From Schizochytrium sp. CCTCC M209059 (taxonomy: Eukaryota; Sar; Bigyra; Thraustochytrida; Thraustochytriidae), in NCBI GenBank assembly GCA_000818945.1, contig KN805431.1:1-64000 (forward strand): a stretch of 64,000 nt of DNA, written 5' to 3'. This document shows positions 1 through 8,018 of this stretch, piece by piece; positions within the stretch are counted from its first letter, which is position 1; each line of letters opens with the position of its first letter. The position numbers were made by a program, and so were the translations under genes. Below the pieces are notes generated by a model. That model ran no database searches. It saw nothing but the letters and a program-made list of their open reading frames with translations, and was not told the DNA's origin.

Positions 1-177
1 GGCAGGCAGGCGGAGGAGGGCGGCACGCGTCCGCTGCAGCTGCGTCGCACTGCTCTTGCTAGATAGAGCGGAAGCAGGGGCAGAAGGAGGCGGCGGCCTC
101 GGAGAAGGAGGACGCGACCACGAGCGTCGAGAGCGGGCCTCGGCAAAGCGACTTCACGCGGCAGGCCAGGCAGCGAG

Positions 178-1479
178 ATGAAGGCAGCTTCGTGGTGGCT
201 CGCGGCGCTCGCGCTCTGGGCGGCCGTCGCGGGCGGCGGGGCGTGTACGTACGTGGAGGTGCGGTATGGCAAGGGCAATGAGGAGTACCTGATTGGCAGG
301 ACGATGGAGCTCGGCGGCCTTTCGCTCGAGAAAGGGTGGAAAATGACCGCCTTTCGGAGAGGCGTCCGCTTCCCGTATTCGCTCTTGCCCATCAAAGTCA
401 TGGAGCCCATCGTGGAGAACATGCAGCCTGTCGAGGCACTTGCAACGTCGAGGAGGCGCTTGCGGGCAGCCGATCGCCAGCCCGCTACTGCCGACGCGGT
501 GCTCAAATCTCCGGTCAGCGAGAATGTCGAGCGAAAGCGACATTTCCATACATCTATTGGATTCCTTGCGAGCACAGGGTCGCTTCAGATGCTTGGCTTT
601 GAGCTCGAGGCCATCGTCGACGGAATGAATGAGGCTGGTCTGACAATGTCTGCGCACACGCACATGCGTGCTCAATACGCTCAAGACACGCCTGCAGCCG
701 AGAATGCCGCCGTTCATGTAGATTATCTCGTGCTCATTCCCTGGGTGCTCGGACGCTTCAACTCGACGTCAGCCGTCGTTGATGCACTCACGTCGGGGGA
801 AGTTGCAGTGGTGGGCCACGTGCTTCTTCCCAAGCAGCTTTCGATTCACTTTGCTCTTGCCGACGCGCAAGGGCATAGCGTTGTACTCGAGTGGGTCAAA
901 GGTTCGCTGCGGGTGCACGAAAACAGCGTTGGGGTCCTCACCAATGACCCCGAGTTCGATTGGCACCTGCTCAACCTCAACCGGTTCTCTTCCATTAGTC
1001 CGCAGAGTTCTGGTTGGGGTGACACGATTGGCGTGACCGAAACGGAAGAGGGGCCTGTCCCCGTACCAGGAAACCATGGACTCAACCTTGTGGGTCTTCC
1101 TGGTGACGCCGGCCCAGAAGCCCGTTTTGTTCGCACTTTTGTTCTTCGTGAACTCGCCATGTACAACGCGCCTGTGACGACCCGGCAGGAGGCTTTTCAG
1201 CTCACGACGGGTCTGCTCAATAATGTATTCATTCCCAACGGTGTTGCCGCCAAGCTCTCTTTCACAGATGTCGGCGACTTTACGCAGTGGGCCTTGATCA
1301 AGGACCCAAAGGCACGGCGCACGTTTTATCGATCGTACAACGACAACTCATGGAAGATGATCGATATGGCGCGTCTTGATGACTTTTTCCGCAGCGCAGA
1401 CGGAGACGAGAAGCTTGCACTTCACGTCTTTACCGACAGCGATGGCGTTGAAGATGTCACCAAAAATCTCTCTGTATAA
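178..1479 (+). CDS. Secreted choloylglycine hydrolase-family amidase (Ntn hydrolase)
   Basis: The 433-residue protein starts at an ATG and opens with a hydrophobic signal peptide (about residues 4-22) that ends directly before Cys23. That Cys is the expected N-terminal nucleophile of the linear amide C-N hydrolase (choloylglycine hydrolase / penicillin V acylase) family. Supporting motifs are IGRTMEL (Arg41), GMNEAGLTMSAHTH, LIPWVLGRF, the block ALADAQGHSVVLEWV, GVLTNDPEFDWHLLNLN (active-site Asn) and RFVR. The family cleaves C-N amide bonds of bile-salt, penicillin or N-acyl amides; the substrate here is unknown. Glu44 stands where bile salt hydrolases usually have Asp. There is a low-conservation insertion around residues 75-130. 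Exposure of Cys23 by signal peptidase or autolysis would be required for activity. The protein is probably lumenal or secreted. It converges with the NEK-like kinase gene downstream. Confidence 0.9.
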   Translation: MKAASWWLAALALWAAVAGGGACTYVEVRYGKGNEEYLIGRTMELGGLSLEKGWKMTAFRRGVRFPYSLLPIKVMEPIVENMQPVEALATSRRRLRAADRQPATADAVLKSPVSENVERKRHFHTSIGFLASTGSLQMLGFELEAIVDGMNEAGLTMSAHTHMRAQYAQDTPAAENAAVHVDYLVLIPWVLGRFNSTSAVVDALTSGEVAVVGHVLLPKQLSIHFALADAQGHSVVLEWVKGSLRVHENSVGVLTNDPEFDWHLLNLNRFSSISPQSSGWGDTIGVTETEEGPVPVPGNHGLNLVGLPGDAGPEARFVRTFVLRELAMYNAPVTTRQEAFQLTTGLLNNVFIPNGVAAKLSFTDVGDFTQWALIKDPKARRTFYRSYNDNSWKMIDMARLDDFFRSADGDEKLALHVFTDSDGVEDVTKNLSV

Positions 1480-1821
1480 CAACCCAGTTTTTTTTTTCCT
1501 CAATCCTCGTTCTCCCCAAGTATTTCCCTTCACACCACACTCTGACTTTGTCGCTTTAGTGTTAACTTGCTCGTCAAGATAATTGCGCCGGTATGAACAC
1601 TGGATTCGGACCAAGACGTCGCGGAGGTATGCAAATGTTATAAACTCTTTCTTTTGTGTCAGCAAGATCATTATAGAAAACAAAAGCTTTCATTTGCTCG
1701 AGTACATTGACTTGCAATGCTCTGTTCGTCCGTTCAACCGTTCGATTGATCAAAGCAAAGGGAACGCCCCTGTTATTGTTATTGTCGTTGTTGTTGTTGT
1801 TGTCGTTGTGGCACAAAATAA
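1480..1821. other. Convergent intergenic spacer
   Basis: This is the shared 3' flank of the amidase gene (+) and the kinase gene (-). It holds a T-rich stretch just after the amidase stop and an imperfect GTT/GTC trinucleotide tract at about 1775-1808. I see no gene in it. Confidence 0.6.
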
Positions 1822-3879
1822 TCAAAAGGTTCGCGATGCAGTACCTTCGCAAAAGCTATGGCGCGACATGTGCGGGCCTTGAATATGTCGAGGCGTTCTT
1901 ACGTCCCGAGCATGCGCGTGATTGGAGCGTTCTGGCGCTGCAGCGTGGCCCTCTTCAGGGCGGCCGTCAGCGTGCTCGTAGTATTCGACTCGTTCTTGCG
2001 CGAGGCAAAATACATCTTGCGCCGAGGGTCGGTCTTCAGGTTCTGTCAGTAAAATAGACGCAACAATCCTTGCAAAACGATCCGAATAGGTGCGAGAGAG
2101 CGGAAAGTACTCGGCGTGCAGGATGCGCGTAAATAGGGTTTTCATGGTCTTGCAGCCTACCTCAAAAGGGCTATGCAGCATGGCCAGTTCGTACAAGAGG
2201 CAACCGAGGCTCCAGACGTCTGACTTGAAGTCATGGCCAGCGCCTTGCAAGACCTCTGGGGCCATATAGAGAGGCGTGCCTACCTTGGAGTAGGCACGAA
2301 CGGTAGCTTGGCTCAGCGCGCGGCTGAGTCCGAGATCACCGAGTTTAATGCGACCGTCCGGCATGACGAAAACATTGGCAGGCTTGATATCGCGATGAAT
2401 CATGCGACGCTCATGCATGAAGGCTAGCGCGCAGGAGATTTGGACAAAATAGTTCCAAATAACTCGCTCATGAAAGCGCGACTGCTTGGCCCGTACACGC
2501 TTGAGCATGCGCTTGAGATCTCCTGCGACAGCCCATTCAAGCACAATGAAGAGGCCTTCGGGCGCGTGAAAGTGCTCAAAGCACTTGATGATATTTGGAT
2601 GATCCAGGGACTGAAGTACCCGGATCTCCTTGACGCTCTTGGAACGGCTCTGGTCCGACTCAAGACCAGTAAGTCGCACGCGCTTGAGAGCATACTTGGT
2701 GCCGTCACAAAGTCTTGTTGCAGCGTACACTGTGGAAAAGCTTCCACGTCCGAGAATTGAGTGCACCTTGAAGGCCTTGAGCCTCGAGTTCGAGTTCGAG
2801 TTGGAGTTCGAGTTCGAGTTGGAGTTCGAGCTTGTCGTACTCTGCGATGTTTCGGAAGCATCCGAGCCCGGGGATGACGATTCTTCCTCCTTTTTCTCTT
2901 CTACTTTCTTTTCCTCGTCCTCCCCAACGCCATCATCCGACCTTGAAGCAGAGGCATGGCTGATGCCAACCTCGGCATCTTCTCGGCATTCGCGGTCGCG
3001 CTGGCGCCGCGCCTCAATCTCTCGCACAAATCTCTCGGGATCCCCGCGAATGCCACCAAGCATCGCGTCAAACTCGCGCGTTTTCGTCTCGTGAAGCGCG
3101 CGCCCAGGAATACGAAGTACTCGGTTTTGGTCGCCTGCCAGAGCTAGCGACGCGGGCTGTTCGAGCTGCGCAAGCCCTCCGTCGGCCGCGAGAGCAAGCT
3201 GCGCAAATGCAGCATCAAGCGTCTCTTCGATCTCGTGAGTACTGTTTCTCGCGCTGCTCATCGTCTCGCCAGCATCACGTCCAAGGGTACCAGAGCTGCC
3301 GGCACTGGTAAGGCACGAGGACGACAATGATGGGGAGGTTGTGGCTGATGATGAAGAGGAGAGCGACGATGTTGATGAGGTCGCCGATGCAATCGACGAG
3401 ACCGTGAGGGCTACAGAAGATGCCGGAGAGGACTGGAGAGGTAATGCCGATCGTCCACGACCCTGCGCTGGAGATAGAACACTCGAGTCTGTGGAGGAGG
3501 AAGAGCATTCGTTGCATCCATAATGTTCGGCACGTTGAAAGGATGGCGCGAGGCCTCTCGATGGCAGCGACAAGCTCATCGTGGAACGCCTTTTGCTCTC
3601 GTGACCGACAGACTTCTTCGCTTGCTGCGTCTTAATATAACCCTCTTCTTCAACGCGAGCACGATGACCGACGTTCGCATCACTACGAGCGTGAGACATC
3701 GTCCGCACAGACCTTGGCGCTGTTGGCGTTGACGTGAATTTTGGCCGACGCCCCTTGCGGCGACCTCGCTCCAGTATCAAGCCTGCCTGTCTGTCTGCCT
3801 GCTGCCTGCCTGCTTTCTTGAGAGGCTTCCGAGTTCTTTGCCAGAATTGAAGAGGATGGTATTTTATCCGTTGGGACAT
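1822..3879 (-). CDS. NEK6/NEK7-like serine/threonine protein kinase
   Basis: The longest ATG reading gives 685 residues; the kinase domain lies at about 372-632. Visible motifs are the glycine loop GRGSFSTV (377-384), catalytic Lys399 in YALK, Glu418 in VKEI, HRDIKPAN at 495, DLG at 515-517 (NEK6/7 also have DLG instead of DFG) and GTPLYMAPE at 535. The spacing and wording (HPNIIK, FKSDVWSLGCLLYE) match NEK6/7, kinases of mitotic entry and cilia/microtubules. The roughly 370-residue N-terminal part is low-complexity, Ser-rich and acidic, with an Asn-Ser dipeptide run next to the kinase domain encoded by a GAGTTC-type repeat (minus sense) at about 2779-2830. The start is uncertain: in-frame ATGs also lie at 3699 and 3579. 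The stretch 3780-3815 resembles the repeat-filled leaders of neighbouring genes, which favours 3699. Catalytic residues all look intact. Confidence 0.9.
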   Translation of the reverse strand: MSQRIKYHPLQFWQRTRKPLKKAGRQQADRQAGLILERGRRKGRRPKFTSTPTAPRSVRTMSHARSDANVGHRARVEEEGYIKTQQAKKSVGHESKRRSTMSLSLPSRGLAPSFQRAEHYGCNECSSSSTDSSVLSPAQGRGRSALPLQSSPASSVALTVSSIASATSSTSSLSSSSSATTSPSLSSSCLTSAGSSGTLGRDAGETMSSARNSTHEIEETLDAAFAQLALAADGGLAQLEQPASLALAGDQNRVLRIPGRALHETKTREFDAMLGGIRGDPERFVREIEARRQRDRECREDAEVGISHASASRSDDGVGEDEEKKVEEKKEEESSSPGSDASETSQSTTSSNSNSNSNSNSNSNSRLKAFKVHSILGRGSFSTVYAATRLCDGTKYALKRVRLTGLESDQSRSKSVKEIRVLQSLDHPNIIKCFEHFHAPEGLFIVLEWAVAGDLKRMLKRVRAKQSRFHERVIWNYFVQISCALAFMHERRMIHRDIKPANVFVMPDGRIKLGDLGLSRALSQATVRAYSKVGTPLYMAPEVLQGAGHDFKSDVWSLGCLLYELAMLHSPFEVGCKTMKTLFTRILHAEYFPLSRTYSDRFARIVASILLTEPEDRPSAQDVFCLAQERVEYYEHADGRPEEGHAAAPERSNHAHARDVRTPRHIQGPHMSRHSFCEGTASRTF

Positions 3880-4102
3880 GGTTCTCAAGGTTCAAAAAAA
3901 AAAAGTCGATTCATCGATCTCTAGGCTTAACCCCCGAATTTTTCTCATTCTATCAAGTTCGTCGTTTGCGAGCTCAACCTTTTTTCTTTCTTTCACAAAA
4001 GAGTTCAGCGCGAAAGGATGTAGGCCTAGGCCTAATGAGGAGGTAGGCCTACCGCCTGGGCCTAGTGAATGATGTCGAGGAAATTCTGTTTTGTTATTCT
4101 TT
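3880..4102. other. Spacer with TAGGCCTA-like palindrome cluster
   Basis: This lies between the NEK-like and MFS genes (both -). At 4020-4066 the hexamer AGGCCT and close variants occur four times (taggcctaggcctaatg and following). No reading frame is supported here. Confidence 0.5.
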
Positions 4103-5392
4103 CTAATCGCGCTTCGAAGATTCTTCTTTGCGTTGTACAAGGCCGAGAAGGGATGCTTTCGAGGTGGTCTGCGAGAAGACCAATGTGACAGCGGCGAGAA
4201 CCGCAGCAGCATGCGCAATCCCCGAAAACCCTCGCTGTTCGTAGAGAAAGCCACCAATGAGCGGGGATACGATGCCAACAAAGGAACGAAGCCCGTGCGA
4301 TATTGCAATTGCAGACCCAGCGCTACCCTGATCGACAGCGAGGGACATGAGCGAGGAACTCAGCGTGTATAGAAGCGTGCTGGAAATTGTCATTGGCACC
4401 GTGAGCACGAGAAGAGATTCATAGGTGCTGATGGCCGGAACAAAGACATAACAAGCCATCTGAATCGCAGCCGCAGCAGCGACAGCATGGGCCTCGCCCA
4501 AATATCGTGTTGCAGGAGCAATGACGAGTACGTTGGTGCCCAGTCCCACAAAAGCTGCAAAGGAAATGTAGCGTCCCATGGACGAGGGCTGAAGCCCAAA
4601 GACCTCTTCGCCCGCGAGAGGAAGCATCGAGCGAAAGCTGCCAATGCCCACTGAGATGGGAAAGAGGAGCAAGAGTAAATTGCGGATTCGGGGTACCATT
4701 GCCAGTCGCAGAAACTCTTTGACCTGGTCAAGTGCGGCCGAAGGTCCCGCATCTTTGGAAGAATCTTTCTCGGGAGATGATCCACTTTGTTTATAGGCGG
4801 GCATGAATGCTAGCGTAATAGCAATGCTTATAGCCGTGAGCGCAGCGGCCACAAGTGCAGCACTTTGAAACCCCAGATAGGTCCCAATCTCACCTCCAAG
4901 ATATGAGCCAATTACCATGCCAGCAGCGTAGGAAAGACTGAGTCTACCCATTGCAGCCGAGCGGTTTTGCTCAAAGGTGAGTTGAGAAATTGCGGCTTTT
5001 GTACTCAGGGCTAGCATTGCGTACGACGTGGCCATGCCCATAAGAAGGTACATTACGAGACTGCCGAGGTGGCTCGCGATAATGGTGGCGCGCGCCCCAC
5101 GTTCGTCAGTGAGTCTACCCATCATTGGCCCTCCTAACAGGGAAAGCACCGAGAGAACGCTCTCCAAGGTGCCAAAGTCAACCGCGTCACCTCCCAGCTC
5201 TTTGCTAAGATAAGAAAGGACTGGGCGCTGGATCCAAAACGCCAGCGAGTAGATAAAGATGCTTTGATGGACAAGCAAGAGCCCCAACGAGCTCTTGCTC
5301 TCTCCACCTGCCAAAAACCTGCTCAACGAGCCCCAAAGCCCCTTCGTCTCGGAGCTTGAGCTCGTTGACGAGCTTGGCGTGGACTTCTCCAT
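4103..5392 (-). CDS. MFS transporter, SLC22A18/TETRAN-like
   Basis: The 429-residue protein is about the length of human SLC22A18. After a Ser-rich N-terminus (residues 1-35) there are about 12 hydrophobic spans in two halves separated by a Ser/Asp/Lys-rich central loop (near residue 200-225). The strongest family signature is SLLGGPMMGRLTDERGARA, the MFS motif A region in the loop after span 2, followed by NRSAAMGRLSLSYAAGMVIG and GSYLGGEIGTYLG, all closely resembling SLC22A18-type drug/organic cation:H+ antiporters. The substrate and membrane (plasma membrane or organelle) cannot be read from the sequence. The ATG at 5392 gives a plausible cytosolic N-terminus. The upstream region is shared with the divergent cysteine-scaffold membrane protein gene. 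Confidence 0.9.
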   Translation of the reverse strand: MEKSTPSSSTSSSSETKGLWGSLSRFLAGGESKSSLGLLLVHQSIFIYSLAFWIQRPVLSYLSKELGGDAVDFGTLESVLSVLSLLGGPMMGRLTDERGARATIIASHLGSLVMYLLMGMATSYAMLALSTKAAISQLTFEQNRSAAMGRLSLSYAAGMVIGSYLGGEIGTYLGFQSAALVAAALTAISIAITLAFMPAYKQSGSSPEKDSSKDAGPSAALDQVKEFLRLAMVPRIRNLLLLLFPISVGIGSFRSMLPLAGEEVFGLQPSSMGRYISFAAFVGLGTNVLVIAPATRYLGEAHAVAAAAAIQMACYVFVPAISTYESLLVLTVPMTISSTLLYTLSSSLMSLAVDQGSAGSAIAISHGLRSFVGIVSPLIGGFLYEQRGFSGIAHAAAVLAAVTLVFSQTTSKASLLGLVQRKEESSKRD

Positions 5393-6142
5393 CGTGAGTA
5401 CCTTGCACGTATGGAGAGGCTGAGCTCGAAGTGAGCGGCGAGACAGAAGACGCGCGTGTTTGTTGGATGGTCGGAGAGGGAATGACGCGCGCGCTGCCTG
5501 TCTACAAGCTAGGCTTTTGGCCGACGCTCAGCTGCCCCGCTAAACGAGGGGCCCTTTAAAGCTTGGGCTCCTTCGAGTTTCCTTTCCCTTGAGAAGAAAG
5601 TTGCGCAGCTAGGTACGTAGGCCTGCCTACTAACAAAAAATTAAAAAAAAGGAACAGCAAAATTTTCGGCGCATAGATGCGCCGGGTTCTGCGTACAACG
5701 GCTATATTGCTTGATTGCGTACAGCACTGCGCGCGTGCACTGGCTTTAGGATTTCTGTGCGCGTGCATCGTATACGTCGTAGGTTGAGCTCATGAGATGA
5801 GAAGAGGTCGTTTGTTGCTTATTAGAGCGTCCGACTACTCCACGTATGAGTTGCTTCTTGTATGAAAGAACGACGTTGAAAGACAGACGAAGCATTGCGG
5901 AAGCATAGCAGAAACGGCGTGTGGCCGCTTGGCCCTGCACGAAAGCGTCCGAGCCGAGACTGCACACGAGCACGAGAGCGCGAGAACACACGAGCACGTG
6001 AGCAAGCAACATACTTTTCTGGTGGCGGCGGGGAATACGTGACAAACAAGCGAATCGAGGCGTGCGAGAGCAGGCCGGAGTTGTTTTCTATATAATTGTT
6101 ATTGCGTGACAGCGCTTGACCTTTCCTCCTGGAGCAGCAAAA
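5393..6142. promoter_or_regulatory. Divergent promoter region (MFS / cysteine-scaffold protein)
   Basis: This 750-bp intergenic region lies between divergent starts. It contains an AGGCCT near-palindrome at 5617-5630, an A-run near 5635-5650, and a TATATAA box at about 6087-6093, some 50 bp upstream of the plus-strand ATG, which may direct that gene. The promoter role is inferred from gene orientation. Confidence 0.4.
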
Positions 6143-6724
6143 ATGTGGAATTCCGAGGCAGACAAGTACTGGAAAGAAAAGGAGAAGACGAAGCGGCGCG
6201 CTGCGCTGCAGCGCAAGCTTATCATCGCTGCAAGCGTCCTGGCGATTATCGTTGTCACATATATTGGATATTCCGTACGGGCATGGATGCTTGCTCCCGT
6301 TCCAGAGATCAAGAACACGACGGTCCCCAAGGAGATCGTCATTCCTAATGAGGTGTTGCAGACCTGCCGGAGCGAATGCAGAGCCAATATGATCGACTTT
6401 TGCAACTCGGAATGCAGATTCGCGCATCAGGAGATGCCGCGGCCGACGATCTTCCGCGCATGCCAGTCTCCTTGCATCAAGGTAGCGCAGGCCACCTGCG
6501 ACTATGCAACCAGTGAAAAGGCTCTTTTGCGTCGACAGTGCCGCAACTCGGGTGAGACGGTGGCTTTTCAGGAATGCCGTGCCTACGAGAACCACCTTCC
6601 GCGACCACGAATCCAGCAAGTTTGCAAGGTGGGTTCCAAGTCTTCCGTCACATATACCTGCACGGAGGCTGCAAAGTGCATCAATCGGCAAATGGACACC
6701 TTGAAGGTGGCTCATGAACTCTAG
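6143..6724 (+). CDS. Type II membrane protein with duplicated four-cysteine scaffold
   Basis: I do not recognise the family. The 193-residue protein starts at ATG 6143 and has a Lys/Arg-rich cytosolic N-terminus (residues 11-25), one membrane span (about 26-46), and a lumenal or extracellular domain with 12 cysteines. Two repeats of 54 residues are visible. Cys79-91-107-119 and Cys133-145-161-173 have identical spacings of 12, 16 and 12, and both contain the 18-residue pattern E-C-R-x5-[M/L]-P-R-P-x-I-x3-C (90-107 and 144-161). The first repeat region adds three CX3C pairs (75/79, 87/91, 107/111); Cys179 is near the end. The topology and the paired cysteines suggest a disulfide-rich ER or secretory-pathway domain. 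The C-terminus AHEL only weakly resembles ER retention signals. The role is unknown. Confidence 0.75.
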   Translation: MWNSEADKYWKEKEKTKRRAALQRKLIIAASVLAIIVVTYIGYSVRAWMLAPVPEIKNTTVPKEIVIPNEVLQTCRSECRANMIDFCNSECRFAHQEMPRPTIFRACQSPCIKVAQATCDYATSEKALLRRQCRNSGETVAFQECRAYENHLPRPRIQQVCKVGSKSSVTYTCTEAAKCINRQMDTLKVAHEL

Positions 6725-8018
6725 CGAGCACCTCTGGGCGTTGTTGGTCGTTGGTCCATTCTCGCAACAGGAGCAAGACACAGGGACACTTTGGTTGATA
6801 GCAACTTTTTTTAAAAGGCGGAAGTAAATACAGCAAACTATCATTTATCATTGAAACGCTGTAGAAATATGTCATTCTGTGATGGACAAAGCAAATTGTT
6901 AGACCTCCGAAATGAAAACAACATTTCCCTCTTTTTCCTCTGTCTCTCTCTAGATTGTCCTTTTCTCTTTGGGTTCAGATAGGTAGACAGGTAGGTAGGT
7001 AGCATGCTCAGTCCATCGTAGTCAAAATTTCATCCACACGGGCCGTTCGGACAAGGCTGAAACTTATATTTATAATGAATCATCACCGCACAATACCTTT
7101 TCACACCCCTCCCCCTTCCCAGTCTCAATGCACTATAGCTTCTACTCCCCTCTCGCGAGATGTTGGTTGCGAGCAGTGGTGCATGTGGCGCTGGACCTCG
7201 GTAGGATCAACTGGAAAATAAAGATTTATAGTATCGATCAGCACGCCGTCACCTCGAAAGATGGCCGTCGCGAGTCTGCCAGAAAATCTCTGTCGTCACA
7301 GGCCAATTAAGCGGAGCCATTCACTACTCGCGCCACAACACATCCACGTGCACGTTTCAACCTTTGAGACAGCGTTACAACACGGCACGGCACAGCATAG
7401 CTCAGCACGGCACGCAAGTCACCACTACGCAACGCCGTGCAACGCGCGCGCGCTCTTATCCTCTCCTCCTTCACCCCGTCCACACTACTCCTGTAGCTCG
7501 CCGACAAGACGAGACAAACATACCTACGAATGAGTTGCCATTGGTTGGGGTTGCCGGTTTGTTTGCTGCGCCAGCCCGCCGGATTTGGTTTGCTGATCCT
7601 CCTGAGCGCCTCCAAGCCATCAATCCGGTACCATATTCGTGGTGCAGCAAAGAACTGGCAAGAACTGGTTACAAGGGTTCGCCGTCGAAAAGGGTTCTGG
7701 CGATAGAGCCGCGATGCGCCCAGAAAGAAATGCAAAAGAAAAAAAAGCTCAAGTAGGCAAAGAAAGAATCGCGCGCCGAAAGCCCGTCGCGCTGCGCGGG
7801 AAAGCCGCACCTGTGTAGGGCGCCTTCGCGTTCGCGCCGCCGTAAAAAGGGATTCTGATCTCCCCGCGATTGGGACCTCGGCTCGGAGCCCGGCCAAGAG
7901 CGCAAGTTGCAGGCGCCTTACGCCAAAACAGAAAGATTGAACTTGCACGCCCAGCGACGGCCTCGCAGGTCTTAAGAACGAAGACCAAAGAAAACGTCGA
8001 AGGCGAGCATCTTCTACA
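6725..8018. other. Intergenic region, no gene seen
   Basis: About 1.3 kb separates two tandem plus-strand genes. It contains a GGTA/GTAGGTAG tract near 6980-7003, a GCACG/GCACA-rich stretch at 7384-7425 and a purine-rich leader just before the VPS9 gene. Short open frames here have no codon or motif support. Confidence 0.5.

Noticed and set aside
5822..6844. 340-residue minus-strand frame overlapping the cysteine-scaffold gene
   Set aside because: It lies antisense to a frame with a clear membrane span and internally duplicated Cys pattern. Its own translation shows no domain.
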